Below are positions 1 through 9,812 of a stretch of DNA of 43,893 nucleotides, piece by piece. A program made the translations under genes and the position numbers. The notes beneath the pieces were generated by a model. It did not search any database and was not told the origin of the DNA. It saw nothing but the letters and a program-made list of their open reading frames with translations. Each line of letters opens with the position of its first letter. Positions within the stretch are counted from its first letter, which is position 1. This stretch comes from Sergeia podlipaevii (Eukaryota > Euglenozoa > Kinetoplastea > Trypanosomatida > Trypanosomatidae), in contig JASANZ010002086.1 in NCBI GenBank assembly GCA_030849805.1, positions 1 through 43,893 on the forward strand, read 5' to 3'.

Positions 1-2217
1 GCTTGTCGATGCAGAGGACGAGGAGCCAGAGACGGAATGGTCTCTATGGCTACGACCGCGGCGACTACGCGGGTGTCGATCGTCATCAGATTCCTTGCGG
101 CCTTGCCGGGTGTCCTCGGAGTCCTCAGGTAGGGCGTCAGCCTGCGACTTCTTCTTTTTAAAAAATCCAAAAAAGCTGCCCTTGCTTGCTGACTTGGCCT
201 CTTGGGGTTCCCCATTTTGAGAAGACTTGCGGCCATGAGAAGCGACCTCTCCATCCCGACTCTGTGCAGAGCCATGATCCGTCACCACAGCAGGTGTGCC
301 AAGCGGGCTTCCATTGCTGCTGCTGTCTGCGGGGGCGTCCCACAGCGGCTTCGGCGCGACAGGGTTCAACGCTAAGTCAGAGTGTTGATGCTCATTTTGC
401 GGTTGCTGCGACTCCGGCAGAACCTTCGCGCGCGGACTTTTGTCACCACCGCCACGCTTGAAGATGCTAAAGAAGCCCTTCTTTTTTGTGGGTGTAGGAG
501 CCGAGTTGGAATGCGATCGTAAGTGAGAGGAGGAAGAGGAGGAATACGAGTAAGAGTATGTGGAGGACCGTGAAGAGGATGTGGAGCTGGACTTGCCACG
601 GTTTTTGTGTCGGCGTCGATTACTGCGAGCCTTATCCGCCTCCTTGTTGTTCTTTTCTTTACCCTTACCTCCCTTGTCCGCATCCTTGTCCCCGCGCTTC
701 TTCGCATCCTTCTTGTTCGAATGTTGGCTAGACACCGATGACGATGACGATGACGAAGAAGAAGACGATGAAGAGGATCGAGGACTGCGCTGCTCGTGTT
801 GCTTGCTGTGAGAATGTGATTGGCTCTTACGGTTTGTACTATTATCTCGTGCAGAAGCAGCAGAAGCGGCAGGAGCTGCCGAATTCTGTGGAGGCGGGGT
901 ATCCCCTTTAGACCGATGCAGGTGGCGCCGGGACGACCGTCTATCTCCCTCGCCTTTACTTGGTCTGCTGTCTCGCGCCTCTGTCGTCGTTAACGGTACA
1001 AAGGGAGCTGCAGTAGAAGCATGCTCTACTATAGTAACAGTGGAGGGTGCAATGGGAGGTGGCCTAGCTGCTGCTGGATCTACAGGGACGATAAGCAGTG
1101 AGGAGGTAGATGGGATCGGCATTGCTGAAATAGCCGTCGCTTGCGCAGGTTGTGAGCCTTTCTCTCCACCCCCATCTCCTCGCCTATGCCGCCTCCGCCG
1201 CTCTCCATGACGCTCACCTCGCTCCCTATTGGCACCCGCCTCACCCGCATCCTCCGGCTTGCGCTCATGTTTGCGCCTGCGATGGCGTCGTTCCTTCCTT
1301 TCCTCTGCATTGCCAGCCTTCGCCTCTGCTGTCACCACGTCGGCAGATGGAGGAGAGGGGTAACGGTCGGAAGCACCACCCGAAGCAGCTGCTGCTGCTT
1401 CTTTCTGAGCCTGACGCCTTGCTTTTCGCTCCTCATGCTGCCTCCGTCTGGCGCGACGCTCATCCTTGTTGAGTATCTTCGCCGCCAAGTCCTCGTCCTT
1501 CGCAACTGCTGGAGAGGGAGTGCGCGTACGTGTGGGGTCACTTGGCATAGAGTGCTGATGGTGTAGATGGTGTTGCTTGTCGCCTTTGCTTTGTCTCCCA
1601 CTGCGGTGCTTGCGATGTCCGTCAGGGCCACCGGAAGAACGTGAAGAGCTGCGCGACCGCTCATGTCTATGACTTTTATGTCTATCCCGAACGCCCTCCT
1701 TCGGTTTGCCACCAGAATCAGCACCAGGGACTATAGCTGCGGCCGAAGTGCTGCTCACAACATTACCGGTAGCAGCAGCAGTAGCAGCTGGTGTCGCTGC
1801 TCCCTGCGGCACCATCATTCCAGAACCTGCCTGACTGCCAGATATACCACTGCGACCTCCCCACATTCCTTGCTGCTGCATCAAAAGCATTGCATTAGTA
1901 GCTGGGGCAGTTAGCATGCCGGGGTGCATATTAGGAGCACTACTTCCATAATAAGTGTTCGCCCCATAAGTACTAGGGTACATTCCTTGTGCCTGCGGCT
2001 GGTATGGGGTCGGGATAGCATTGCTAGACTGTGCAGCGGGAGAGGAGGGACGCATTGGTGTGGCAGCACCTGCGCTATTGGTGGAAAGCTGCTGATACAT
2101 CTGCTGCTGCTGCCGTTGCAGTTGAAGCTGCACCTGCTGCTGTGGAGTGAGACACATGCCAGGTTGCTGGAGCTGCTGCGGCTGCTGTGGAACACCTACA
2201 CCTCTACCATACATCAT
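1..2217 (-). CDS. Disordered Ser/Arg/Lys-rich protein, 3' end cut by window edge
   Basis: The frame is open for 739 codons from a double ATG at 2212-2217 to the left edge, with an in-frame TGA nine codons before the start. No stop lies inside the window, so the protein is C-terminally truncated here. I do not recognise a folded domain. Residues 1-150 are Gln/Met/Pro/Gly/Tyr-rich and prion-like. Residues from about 170 to 360 are Arg/His/Lys-rich with SR-type stretches (for example RSRSSSRSS). A run of about 14 serines lies near residue 490, followed by a Lys-rich block. Two short basic-hydrophobic motifs follow: KKGFFSIFKR (near residue 580) and KGSFFGFFKKKK (near residue 680). Such composition suits an RNA-associated or membrane-tethered scaffold, but this is inference. 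The coding status is well supported by the uninterrupted length; the function is unknown. Confidence 0.82.
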   Translation of the reverse strand, partial: MMYGRGVGVPQQPQQLQQPGMCLTPQQQVQLQLQRQQQQMYQQLSTNSAGAATPMRPSSPAAQSSNAIPTPYQPQAQGMYPSTYGANTYYGSSAPNMHPGMLTAPATNAMLLMQQQGMWGGRSGISGSQAGSGMMVPQGAATPAATAAATGNVVSSTSAAAIVPGADSGGKPKEGVRDRHKSHRHERSRSSSRSSGGPDGHRKHRSGRQSKGDKQHHLHHQHSMPSDPTRTRTPSPAVAKDEDLAAKILNKDERRARRRQHEERKARRQAQKEAAAAASGGASDRYPSPPSADVVTAEAKAGNAEERKERRHRRRKHERKPEDAGEAGANRERGERHGERRRRHRRGDGGGEKGSQPAQATAISAMPIPSTSSLLIVPVDPAAARPPPIAPSTVTIVEHASTAAPFVPLTTTEARDSRPSKGEGDRRSSRRHLHRSKGDTPPPQNSAAPAASAASARDNSTNRKSQSHSHSKQHEQRSPRSSSSSSSSSSSSSSVSSQHSNKKDAKKRGDKDADKGGKGKEKNNKEADKARSNRRRHKNRGKSSSTSSSRSSTYSYSYSSSSSSHLRSHSNSAPTPTKKKGFFSIFKRGGGDKSPRAKVLPESQQPQNEHQHSDLALNPVAPKPLWDAPADSSSNGSPLGTPAVVTDHGSAQSRDGEVASHGRKSSQNGEPQEAKSASKGSFFGFFKKKKSQADALPEDSEDTRQGRKESDDDRHPRSRRGRSHRDHSVSGSSSSASTS

Positions 2218-3536
2218 CTGATGCAATCTATATGATCGTCAGAAATGTATGTTCTTTTTCACTGAAACGGAAAATTGAAAGTTATGTATTTTTGTTTCGG
2301 AAGTATTTGCCCAGTTCACAAACAAAAAAAGGCAAAAAAAAAACAACCTTAAAGGTTTAAAAAATAAAATATATGTAGATATAACAAATACGAATACAAT
2401 CAAAAACGCAAAATTACCTTCAAACGGTCTCTACTCGCACAATAAGCAATGTGCAACACGTCAAAAAAAAAAAAAGAAGAAGAGACGATGCTCTAATTGT
2501 CTGAAGACGAAAAAAAACTCAAACCTATACACGGCCCAAAATTATAATAATTGTATGTTCGGCACGTGTTTCTATATTTTTCCTTTAAAAAAGAAACTAC
2601 TGGTAGTGTAATATTACCCACAAGTGATGACAATTTGTGTAGGTCTCTCTAGTTATAGATAAAGTCAACTGCTACTTTTTTTCCTTTTCTTCTGTTTTGG
2701 TGTGTGCTAAACACCTTTATTGACGAAGAAAAGAAGAACGAGAATAATAATAGTAATAATAATAATAATAATATATACTGCAAACCTTTATGGGAAACAG
2801 CAGTGCTGGGGCTTTTTAGGCAAAAGAGAGAAAAAGAGAGAAAAAGGAAAAGAGAACATAAAGGAAGAATCAACATGGTGGAAGGCATCGTGTGTGCAAA
2901 ACTTAAAAAAAGAGGAAAGAAAGGAAACACGTTTATGAAAGAAAAAAATCTACTGTTACAGATCTACATGAACTTCTCAGGAAGTTTTGTTGCTGTTGTT
3001 TCTGTTGCTTGTCTCTCTATAATGCTCTGGTGATACATGTACAATGTAGTCCCCCTCTCAACCGTGGTTTGCATCGAAAGAAGAGGAAAAAAAACCTGCG
3101 ACGCGCACTCTCAGCTAATAGGGTAACGATAACAAATGAATAAAAAAAAACATGAAAACATAACAATGTTAACAAACAGTGAAACAAGGTCACGCAGCGT
3201 GGCAAGTCAGAAAAAAGAAAACATAACAACGTAAAGGACACTAAAATGCATCTGATCTCAATGACTCAAACTTCTAAATCTAATACAAGCAAAAACAACA
3301 ATAAAAAGCAAAAGAATCACGATACTAAAATAAACAAGACGCCAATCCAAGCAAAAAAAAAAGAAACTTCTAGCGAAGAAATAGCAAAAAGAAGAAGAAA
3401 AACTGCTAGCTATTCGGCGCATTCTACACATGCAGTCGTCCTTGTCCTTTCCACTATGATAGGTACATGTCCTTCTAACATACGCGCTGGCTAGCCAACC
3501 TTCTCCGCATCGCAGCCTTTTTATATGTAGATATAG
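2218..3536. other. Intergenic spacer, about 1.3 kb
   Basis: This is AT-rich DNA with many A runs of 7-13 and an AAT-type microsatellite at 2743-2772. Short open frames on both strands are low-complexity (poly-Asn, Lys/Glu or Leu/Phe/Ser) and look like translations of simple sequence. I see no gene. It should hold the 3' UTR of the CNB gene and the 5' UTR and trans-splice acceptor of the left-edge gene. Confidence 0.7.
2743..2772. repeat. AAT trinucleotide microsatellite
   Basis: About ten AAT-like units with one AGT interruption lie in the intergenic spacer; no coding role is visible. Confidence 0.85.
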
Positions 3537-6161
3537 TTATTGAGATTGCACACCCTCATTCTGTGACATTGAGGACGCATGCCGATCTCTGGTAATGTAG
3601 TCAAGCGCCAGAGTGTTGGTGGAAACACTGCCGCGTGTGCCGCGGCGTGAGGTAACGCCTTCGCGATCCAATGGAAAGTCTCCCTCTTTCCAGAGAGGAA
3701 ACACACAAACCTCTAGCGTGTTTGTTGGGTACGTATTGACAATAGGGTGCTCTGACCATAAAGAGCTTGGCATCGGCCTCAGTAGCGGCTGATAGTCCAA
3801 AGCCACTAAGCGCTCGCGCTGCACCAGTAGCGGTTGCAGAAGCTGCTGCGTCGCAATTGCCATCTTTTTATCTAGTTCGTGTTTGCGCAGCAGGGCTACG
3901 AATACTGCTCGACTTAACTCCCACAGTTCCGTGCACTCGTCAAGCGCTATGATGCTGCGTGTCCAACGATGTCTGCGCATGCACGTGTAGCCCACCATGT
4001 GCCCTTGAGGAATCCTTTGCAGAGCGCGGCTCAAAACACCAACTGTGGACACATCGACAGACCCAAGGCGTCCAGCTTGCATCTCCTCTGTATACAGCTT
4101 CTCGTCCACGACAATTGCCGCGCGACCTTCGTAAAAAAAGAGTATTCGGTTGCACTCATCGCCGCGGCGCACCACATAGTCCCCCTTCTCTATCTGAACT
4201 GAGTTCCAGCACTGAACCGCATCAGAAAGAAACTCAGGGGTAGCCAGCATGGAAATAAGAGGAATGTTAGACAGGGCAGCAAGCAGACCAACCGACATCT
4301 TCTCCTCCACTGCGCCGTATACAGCAACGCTAGTCGGTGCAAGAGTGTTCATCCCTTCAAAAATGGTGACACGACGGGGCGAACCGGCGCGAACGCTGCC
4401 AACAGCAGTACCACCGCCTCCTGCAAGGCTGGAGCGCCGGCGTGGCTCGCCGTGAATAAGTGTGCTGTGCCTGCTCACCACTCCGGACACCCCATTGATA
4501 TCACGCAGTCCACACGGTGGGGAAAAGATGATGCCAGGCACATCGTTATCCTTCAGAGACGAACGCACTCGTGCGGAGTTGTAGACCACGCTCTGCACCT
4601 CAGGCTGCTGCTTCATCAGCTGAATGAGCACACGGAAGGGGAGCATGTAGGCGTCCACGTGAGAAACAGCGTAGTACGCATCGCCAAGAGACTCTCTGAA
4701 AATGCATGCCGTTTCTCCAAACGTGTGGCCCTCAACCAGCAGAGTACGCGCACTAGGACAGTTCGCAGATCGGCCGACCACCTCCGCAAACCCATCACGC
4801 TCCACTCGAACAACGCCACGGCGTACAAAGAAAATGTGTTTTGGGTCCTCCCTCTCACTGCACCGCATGCCAGCAGCAAACACACAAGGTTTGATGTGGT
4901 CCAGTACATGGCGCAGATCATCCGAACTTAGAAGAGAAAGCAACGGGCACAGGCGCAGGCGGGCAAGCGTCATAGGGGCATAGAACGGCAGTAGGCGCTC
5001 TCTGGCTTGTAGAGCCTTGCAAAGCATGTTCCGCTGCACACTTCGTGGGGTGGCCGCAACGAGCCCGCAATAGTCTTCAAGGCTGATACGGGCAATGAGA
5101 GCGGTAACAGACGAGACGCGCAGCTTAGCGCAGTGTGGAAAGCCTCCGAGACACGCCGCCTCGCCGAGCACAACTGGAGCAGCAAGGTCCTCGTCACACA
5201 TCACCAGCTGAGCATCACTGGCCCGCCGGATCGCCTTGATCAAGGTAGATCCGCTGGAACCCCCGTTAGGAAGGACCCTAGAGGGCCTCGCGCGTACTGC
5301 GAGCATGTGGCTATCCAGTGCAACTGTCAGCCGCCGCTTGCCGCCTTGAGTACCCGCGCCGCCAGCGTTCACAGATCCAGTCTCTGAGATCATGCTGCCT
5401 GCTGTGGACGGGCGGCGGGACGTATTGGGACTGGACAGCCTTCGGCTTCCAAGCAGATGGCGAGGCGATGTCATAGACTGCGGCGGAGAGTTCGACGCAT
5501 GGAGCGGTGCAGTTTGCACCACAGTACCCGCGAGGAGCACGAGGACCGCGTGCGCCGGCTCCTGAAACCACTGGATGTACTCGTCGCGCACGTACCCGTG
5601 CAGCGTCGCGCGAGCAGCGACAGTCTCTAGCATGCTGTGAACGGCAGCCACAGCATCACGATCTGAATCGGCGTGCTGTCTCTCCCAGTCCCCCTGGAAT
5701 GCATTCTCGCATTGTTCAGCACAGTCAGCATCCACACCAACAACCGGCGTGTCGCTGCTGAACGCGTCACCCGCTGTCATAGGACTTCCCGCAATGGGAC
5801 GAGGAGGCTTTCCTCCCGCCTTTGGGCTCCCAGACTCATCCAAAGCGGGCATGGCAAACGCAAGAGCGGAAGTGTAGAGAAATGACTGCTCCACTGCACG
5901 CCGAGCTTCCTCCCCTGCCATCACCGGTGGTGCCGCGCCACTGCAGCGTGCTGTGTTTGCACAGGCATCTGTAGACAGATGCCACGACAATGTAAGCTGC
6001 CTTCTCGCCTTCTTGGCCTTTCGTAGCATCACAAGTGGCGCAAGAAGGCGGCGCAATATCTGCATGCCTAGATGACGCAGCTGCTGACGTACTGGTTGTG
6101 ACAGCCCCAACTCATCCATCTGCTTGCCTGTAGGCATCATCGGTGTGACGTTCGGTGCCAT
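3537..6161 (-). CDS. Protein with three divergent cyclic-nucleotide-binding folds
   Basis: The frame encodes 874 residues from ATG at 6159-6161 to TAA. Three cyclic-nucleotide-binding (CNB) like beta-barrels can be traced. The first spans about residues 190-375, split by a low-complexity insert of roughly 100 residues, with LGEAA at 332-336. The second spans about 404-525, with FVRRGVVRVERDG and HTFGETACIF (FGE at 481-483). The third spans about 630-775, with VVRRGDECNRILFFYEGRA. None keeps the full phosphate-binding cassette (FGE-[LIV]-A followed by R-[AST]-A): the second lacks the Arg, and the third has GY in place of GE. Residues 225-300 and 540-600 are Ser/Arg-rich linkers. No kinase, channel or cyclase domain is present, so it is probably a regulator or scaffold. 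In trypanosomatids even the PKA regulatory subunit is reported to bind purine nucleosides rather than cAMP, so the ligand cannot be guessed. The pyrimidine tract upstream has no AG before the ATG; Met15 is an alternative start. Confidence 0.88.
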   Translation of the reverse strand: MAPNVTPMMPTGKQMDELGLSQPVRQQLRHLGMQILRRLLAPLVMLRKAKKARRQLTLSWHLSTDACANTARCSGAAPPVMAGEEARRAVEQSFLYTSALAFAMPALDESGSPKAGGKPPRPIAGSPMTAGDAFSSDTPVVGVDADCAEQCENAFQGDWERQHADSDRDAVAAVHSMLETVAARATLHGYVRDEYIQWFQEPAHAVLVLLAGTVVQTAPLHASNSPPQSMTSPRHLLGSRRLSSPNTSRRPSTAGSMISETGSVNAGGAGTQGGKRRLTVALDSHMLAVRARPSRVLPNGGSSGSTLIKAIRRASDAQLVMCDEDLAAPVVLGEAACLGGFPHCAKLRVSSVTALIARISLEDYCGLVAATPRSVQRNMLCKALQARERLLPFYAPMTLARLRLCPLLSLLSSDDLRHVLDHIKPCVFAAGMRCSEREDPKHIFFVRRGVVRVERDGFAEVVGRSANCPSARTLLVEGHTFGETACIFRESLGDAYYAVSHVDAYMLPFRVLIQLMKQQPEVQSVVYNSARVRSSLKDNDVPGIIFSPPCGLRDINGVSGVVSRHSTLIHGEPRRRSSLAGGGGTAVGSVRAGSPRRVTIFEGMNTLAPTSVAVYGAVEEKMSVGLLAALSNIPLISMLATPEFLSDAVQCWNSVQIEKGDYVVRRGDECNRILFFYEGRAAIVVDEKLYTEEMQAGRLGSVDVSTVGVLSRALQRIPQGHMVGYTCMRRHRWTRSIIALDECTELWELSRAVFVALLRKHELDKKMAIATQQLLQPLLVQRERLVALDYQPLLRPMPSSLWSEHPIVNTYPTNTLEVCVFPLWKEGDFPLDREGVTSRRGTRGSVSTNTLALDYITRDRHASSMSQNEGVQSQ

Positions 6162-7188
6162 AGCGTAGATGAGAAAGAAAAAAAAGAGAGAGGAAAATTC
6201 TAAATAAACCCCAATCGCTGTTCGTGTTAATGAGGGAGGGGGGGGGAGAGTAGAAGTAAAATGATGCTCTTGTATACCGTTTGGTTCTATAATTTCTCTT
6301 GAATTATTGATCTGTTTTGCTTCCTTACTCGTGTGTATAAGCGCCGTATTTGGATACTCCGGCTAGCGAGTACTTGAGAGAGAGCGCCCTTTTCTTGATG
6401 AATGAAGCTGCTAAGCAGTAGAAAAAAGGAGGTTTCCTTGTGAACCAAACCGCGGGGAAAAAAATACTTCCAAGTTGAAACTGCTACAATCCTCTCAGGC
6501 GTACACACAAATATATATATTTATAGGCAAAATAGACACAAAGAAAAAAAATCGTTTTTTTTTTTATCATTTCAGTAGTTATTATTGAAATGCAAGCCAT
6601 AACAGTTTTGCATCATCTCCTTCTGGTACCTTTTTTTCCATTCAATAAGGGTGGTACACAAAGATGACTATCACAAATGTTGTTGTTTTTTCTTTTTTCC
6701 ATATATTATCAAAGAAGGATAAATAAGAAAAACGATAATCTAGTGAACAGGTATTAAACCCTTCTCTCAGCACCTTGCATTTTTGTGATAATAATACAAT
6801 TAGACTTCTCCCTTCATCCCCCTGGTGAGCAGTCCATCTCAAATGTCTTTGACATTAGTATACAAATAAGACAGAGGGGGGGGGAGAACAGCAATACCAA
6901 AACACTATTGCGCTGCATGAAGTAGCCAGCAATGCGAGAAGAGGTGCTCTGATTCACTGACGACAATTGTTTCTGTACTGGGAGAGCCTGCGCTAGCTCT
7001 TGCGTGCGTTGCATGAAAAAAAAAGCCCTTGGCGATGATATCAAAGGAAAAAATAGAAGGAGAAATAGTACTAACATGAATAATGCACTGCTTGATCGTA
7101 TTACATAGGATATACACACTCCGCAGTTGTTACTGTATCCGTCCATCCTTTTTTTTTCTCTTCGACGTCCCACTTTCAAGTAGACATG
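6162..7188. other. Intergenic spacer, about 1.0 kb
   Basis: The spacer is AT-rich. Two runs of nine G on the plus strand lie at 6238-6246 and 6876-6884, with long A/T runs between them. Next to the CNB gene, 6172-6196 reads as a strong pyrimidine tract on the sense strand. Minus-strand open frames here (6287-6508, 6814-7179) are Phe/Leu/Ser-rich and show no family resemblance. No gene seen. Confidence 0.65.
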
Positions 7189-9144
7189 TTATGTAGGGCG
7201 GTGTTTCTGTCTAGGCGGTGTGCACAGAAGCGTCTCTTCCTCAATATCGTCCGCCTTCACGACTTTAATAGAGTTCTCTCGCTGACGCTTGACAGAATCA
7301 CGAGAGAGGCGCGGTGTAAAGATAATGTCCTTGTGCGTAAGATTCAGTGAGTCGCTTTTCTGACTGAAGTTACCGTGTACCTCGCCATTCATCTGTGGCG
7401 AATAAGAATGATTCTGGCTCTGTCGTTGCTGATTCTGCTGCGAGTGTGTGGAGGGCTGCTGCAGCTGCTGAGATAAGCTGTGATCATTCTGCGATACTTG
7501 TCGTACAGGGGTAATATCGAACTGTTGTTCTGCGTCTTCGCCTTCAATCAATAACTCGATATAGACTTGCAAGTGCTCAGAAAGACTCTCAAACTGCTCC
7601 GTGCTGCACGGTGCCCTGCAGAGAACGGTGCTGATGTAGTCTGATGAACCTTGCCATCTAGTAGCGGTGGTGTACCGGCCCTTCTCATACACATGACTCG
7701 TCGACGGAAGAATAGAAAAGCGGGGGTTAAAGAATCGGATGCCAGAAAGTGGATTCGAGTTGCTGTCCATGCCGCTCGCCGTACCACTAATGACAGCCTG
7801 CACCACCGTAATGGCTGGCAAATGGCTATATGCTTCAAAGTTAAGCAAATGCTGTCGCAGCGGCTCATCACCGATGCTCTTCATGAAGTCATCGACGTCC
7901 AGCAAGCGTGCAGAGGTTGGTCGTCTGTAGGAACCAATTGTCTTGTACAGAGCTCGGTTCTGGATATCGCCAAGGATACTGCGCGCATCCGCAAGACCAG
8001 AATCGCTACTATGCAGTATCGCGTTAATCACCCAATCCCCCGTTTGCAGGTACGCATCAGGGTCCTCCACCGCCTCACTAAGGCTGAAGTATCGCTCGCC
8101 ATCTGCTGAAATCATAAAGTGCTTATCTGCCTTGATGAATGCATCGCGTGTCATGAGATCCGCAACCTTTACCACGCGGTGTTGATAAAGCACGCGGTGC
8201 TGCCGCGCACGAGCAAGAAACACTTCCTCAATAGTCCCATCCAGTTTATCTTGATAACAGATTTGTGTCTCACCACCTGCCTCCATCACACAGGCCCCTT
8301 GAAAAAGCCTTCGCACAGAGACGAAGGCGGGGATACCAAAGCAGCACATGGAGTCACGCTGCAAGTAATCAAGTTTATCTACATCCAGTCCGCTCCGCTT
8401 GTTCGCGACGATGTCGGTCATGAATCGCTTCCACGCCGGGCGGCCCACGTCGTTTGGCCACGGAGCTCCAGGCTTCAGGCCATCAATGCAAAGTTTGATA
8501 AAGTTGAAATCTTCCCCCGTGTAGCCAAAAGAAGCCAACGCAGAATCCTTGTCTTCCCACAACGTCTTGAGCATCTTCACGCTCGCCTCCTCATGAGACC
8601 ACTCCTTCTCAATCCCCTTTTGCCTTCTGATATCGTTGACGTACGCCTCAAACATATGGGAAAGTGGGCCGTGACCGAGATCGTGGCAAAGACCAGCAAT
8701 GCCCACACAGCAGATGTCCTTCTCAAGCTCAAAAACAACACTTCCAGTGCTGTATCGCTGGCGAATACAGTCGTTTAGCTGCGGAATGCCAATGTAGCGC
8801 TCCTCAGAGTGGTTGGCGATGATCTGCTTTAAGAACTCCATCGCCAAGTGAGCAACACCAAGAGAGTGTTCAAAGCGGGTGTTGGTACCAGCAGGGTATA
8901 CATACTGCGTGTTTCCAAGCTGCTTCAGGTCCCTCAGCCGTTGCACCTGTGGAGAGTCTATCAAGAGGCTCACAACTGGGGGGAACTGTATTTGGCCATA
9001 CACACGATCAAAGATTGTCTTCCTACGAATCTGCACCTCCCGTGAGCCACCTTGTGAGGTTTGAACAAAACTAGGGACTTCGTGATTAGAGTTTTCCGCT
9101 GGCTCTAGACGCGCGGCGCCACGGAGAGGCGTCATATGAGCCAT
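7189..9144 (-). CDS. SAMHD1-like HD-domain dNTP triphosphohydrolase
   Basis: The frame encodes 651 residues, ATG at 9142-9144 to TAA. The N-terminal two thirds match SAMHD1-type HD hydrolases, which cut dNTPs to deoxynucleoside and triphosphate. The metal-site residues are all present: His93 in TRFEHSLG, His154-Asp155 in GLCHDLGHGPLSH, and Asp256 in SGLDVDKLDY, matching human H167, H206, D207 and D311. His158, His163 and His184 match H210, H215 and H233. It therefore looks catalytically competent. The SAM domain of human SAMHD1 is absent; only about 40 residues precede the core. Residues about 520-600 are Gln/Ser-rich, and the last 50 include a KRQRE basic cluster and TPPRQKHRP, which could be a nuclear signal. 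T. brucei has nuclear and mitochondrial SAMHD1-like proteins (HD82 and HD52); size and the lack of a clear presequence favour the nuclear type (inference). A likely splice acceptor is AG at 9235-9236, giving a 5' UTR of about 90 nt. Confidence 0.93.
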   Translation of the reverse strand: MAHMTPLRGAARLEPAENSNHEVPSFVQTSQGGSREVQIRRKTIFDRVYGQIQFPPVVSLLIDSPQVQRLRDLKQLGNTQYVYPAGTNTRFEHSLGVAHLAMEFLKQIIANHSEERYIGIPQLNDCIRQRYSTGSVVFELEKDICCVGIAGLCHDLGHGPLSHMFEAYVNDIRRQKGIEKEWSHEEASVKMLKTLWEDKDSALASFGYTGEDFNFIKLCIDGLKPGAPWPNDVGRPAWKRFMTDIVANKRSGLDVDKLDYLQRDSMCCFGIPAFVSVRRLFQGACVMEAGGETQICYQDKLDGTIEEVFLARARQHRVLYQHRVVKVADLMTRDAFIKADKHFMISADGERYFSLSEAVEDPDAYLQTGDWVINAILHSSDSGLADARSILGDIQNRALYKTIGSYRRPTSARLLDVDDFMKSIGDEPLRQHLLNFEAYSHLPAITVVQAVISGTASGMDSNSNPLSGIRFFNPRFSILPSTSHVYEKGRYTTATRWQGSSDYISTVLCRAPCSTEQFESLSEHLQVYIELLIEGEDAEQQFDITPVRQVSQNDHSLSQQLQQPSTHSQQNQQRQSQNHSYSPQMNGEVHGNFSQKSDSLNLTHKDIIFTPRLSRDSVKRQRENSIKVVKADDIEEETLLCTPPRQKHRPT

Positions 9145-9234
9145 TTTTGAACTCTTCCTCTAACCTTCAGTGTGTCTCTACTCCCACACAAGTTTTTTTT
9201 GCCTTTTTCAATTTTTTAAGTACCGGTACCCGCA

Positions 9235-9290
9235 CTATTTGTATATGGAAATCAAAAGGAGGGAGGACAATAAAAATAAAATAAAAAAAA
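9235..9290 (-). promoter_or_regulatory. Candidate spliced-leader acceptor for the SAMHD1-like gene
   Basis: On the sense strand a U-rich tract (about 9252-9290 on the plus strand as A/G) is followed by AG at 9236-9235. This is the first AG after the tract and would give a 5' UTR of about 90 nt. Pyrimidine tract plus first AG is the usual trypanosomatid rule; the site is not proven. Confidence 0.4.
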
Positions 9291-9665
9291 TGATAACAAG
9301 CATCAGCTCTGCTACGCATTTTCATTTGTGCTTCAGACAGATGGGAAAAGACGAAATATACATATACCTCAGCAGCAGCAGAAAGCAGCTTTGAGGTATT
9401 AAGCTGCTGAAGAGCAGACAGAAAAAAAAAAAATGTAAGGTGCCGACTTAGTAAGAAATTGCAAAGTGTCATAAAAGAAGGCCTGCATAAAGTGAAGCTG
9501 GCATACATTGGCTCCCCAAAACCCAATACATGTATTTATACAAAACTTACGTCAATCACATAGGACGATTGATTCGCATTTTTTTTCCTTAAAAAAAAAA
9601 ATGAACAGAGATGCAAGAAGGAGGGAAGAGTCCACAGACCTTTAAGCTACTACAATGCCATCTCT

Positions 9666-9682
9666 TTCTCTCTCTCTCTCTC
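9666..9682. repeat. CT dinucleotide tract
   Basis: An uninterrupted CT repeat of 17 bases lies in a longer pyrimidine-rich stretch on the plus strand. It lies in the presumed 3' UTR of the coiled-coil gene. Confidence 0.85.
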
Positions 9683-9812
9683 TTCCCTCCTCTAGGTAGA
9701 TTTATGGCTACAAATACAGCGCAAAAAAAAAAAACAGCAAGCCGGTAGAGGTTGAGCGGTAAACAAAACATATGTGTCACATGCAAAAAGAAACAAAATA
9801 AACGAAAAATCC

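Larger units (their letters stand above)
9145..9812. other. Intergenic spacer, about 0.67 kb
   Basis: The stretch holds the presumed SAMHD1-like 5' UTR and, further right, the 3' UTR of the coiled-coil gene. A CT dinucleotide tract lies at about 9666-9682, and there are several A runs of 10-13. No gene seen. Confidence 0.65.

Noticed and set aside
2649..3241. Short frames with poly-Leu, poly-Asn or poly-Ile runs
   Set aside because: They translate the AAT microsatellite and A-rich spacer in different frames.
6814..7179. Minus-strand 121-codon frame as a small membrane protein
   Set aside because: Phe/Leu-rich part is translated poly-T; no start context or homology; it lies in a 3' UTR position.
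9167..9526. Minus-strand 119-codon frame as a separate gene
   Set aside because: It spans the presumed 5' UTR and acceptor of the SAMHD1-like gene and has biased Phe/Leu/Ser/Lys composition without any motif.
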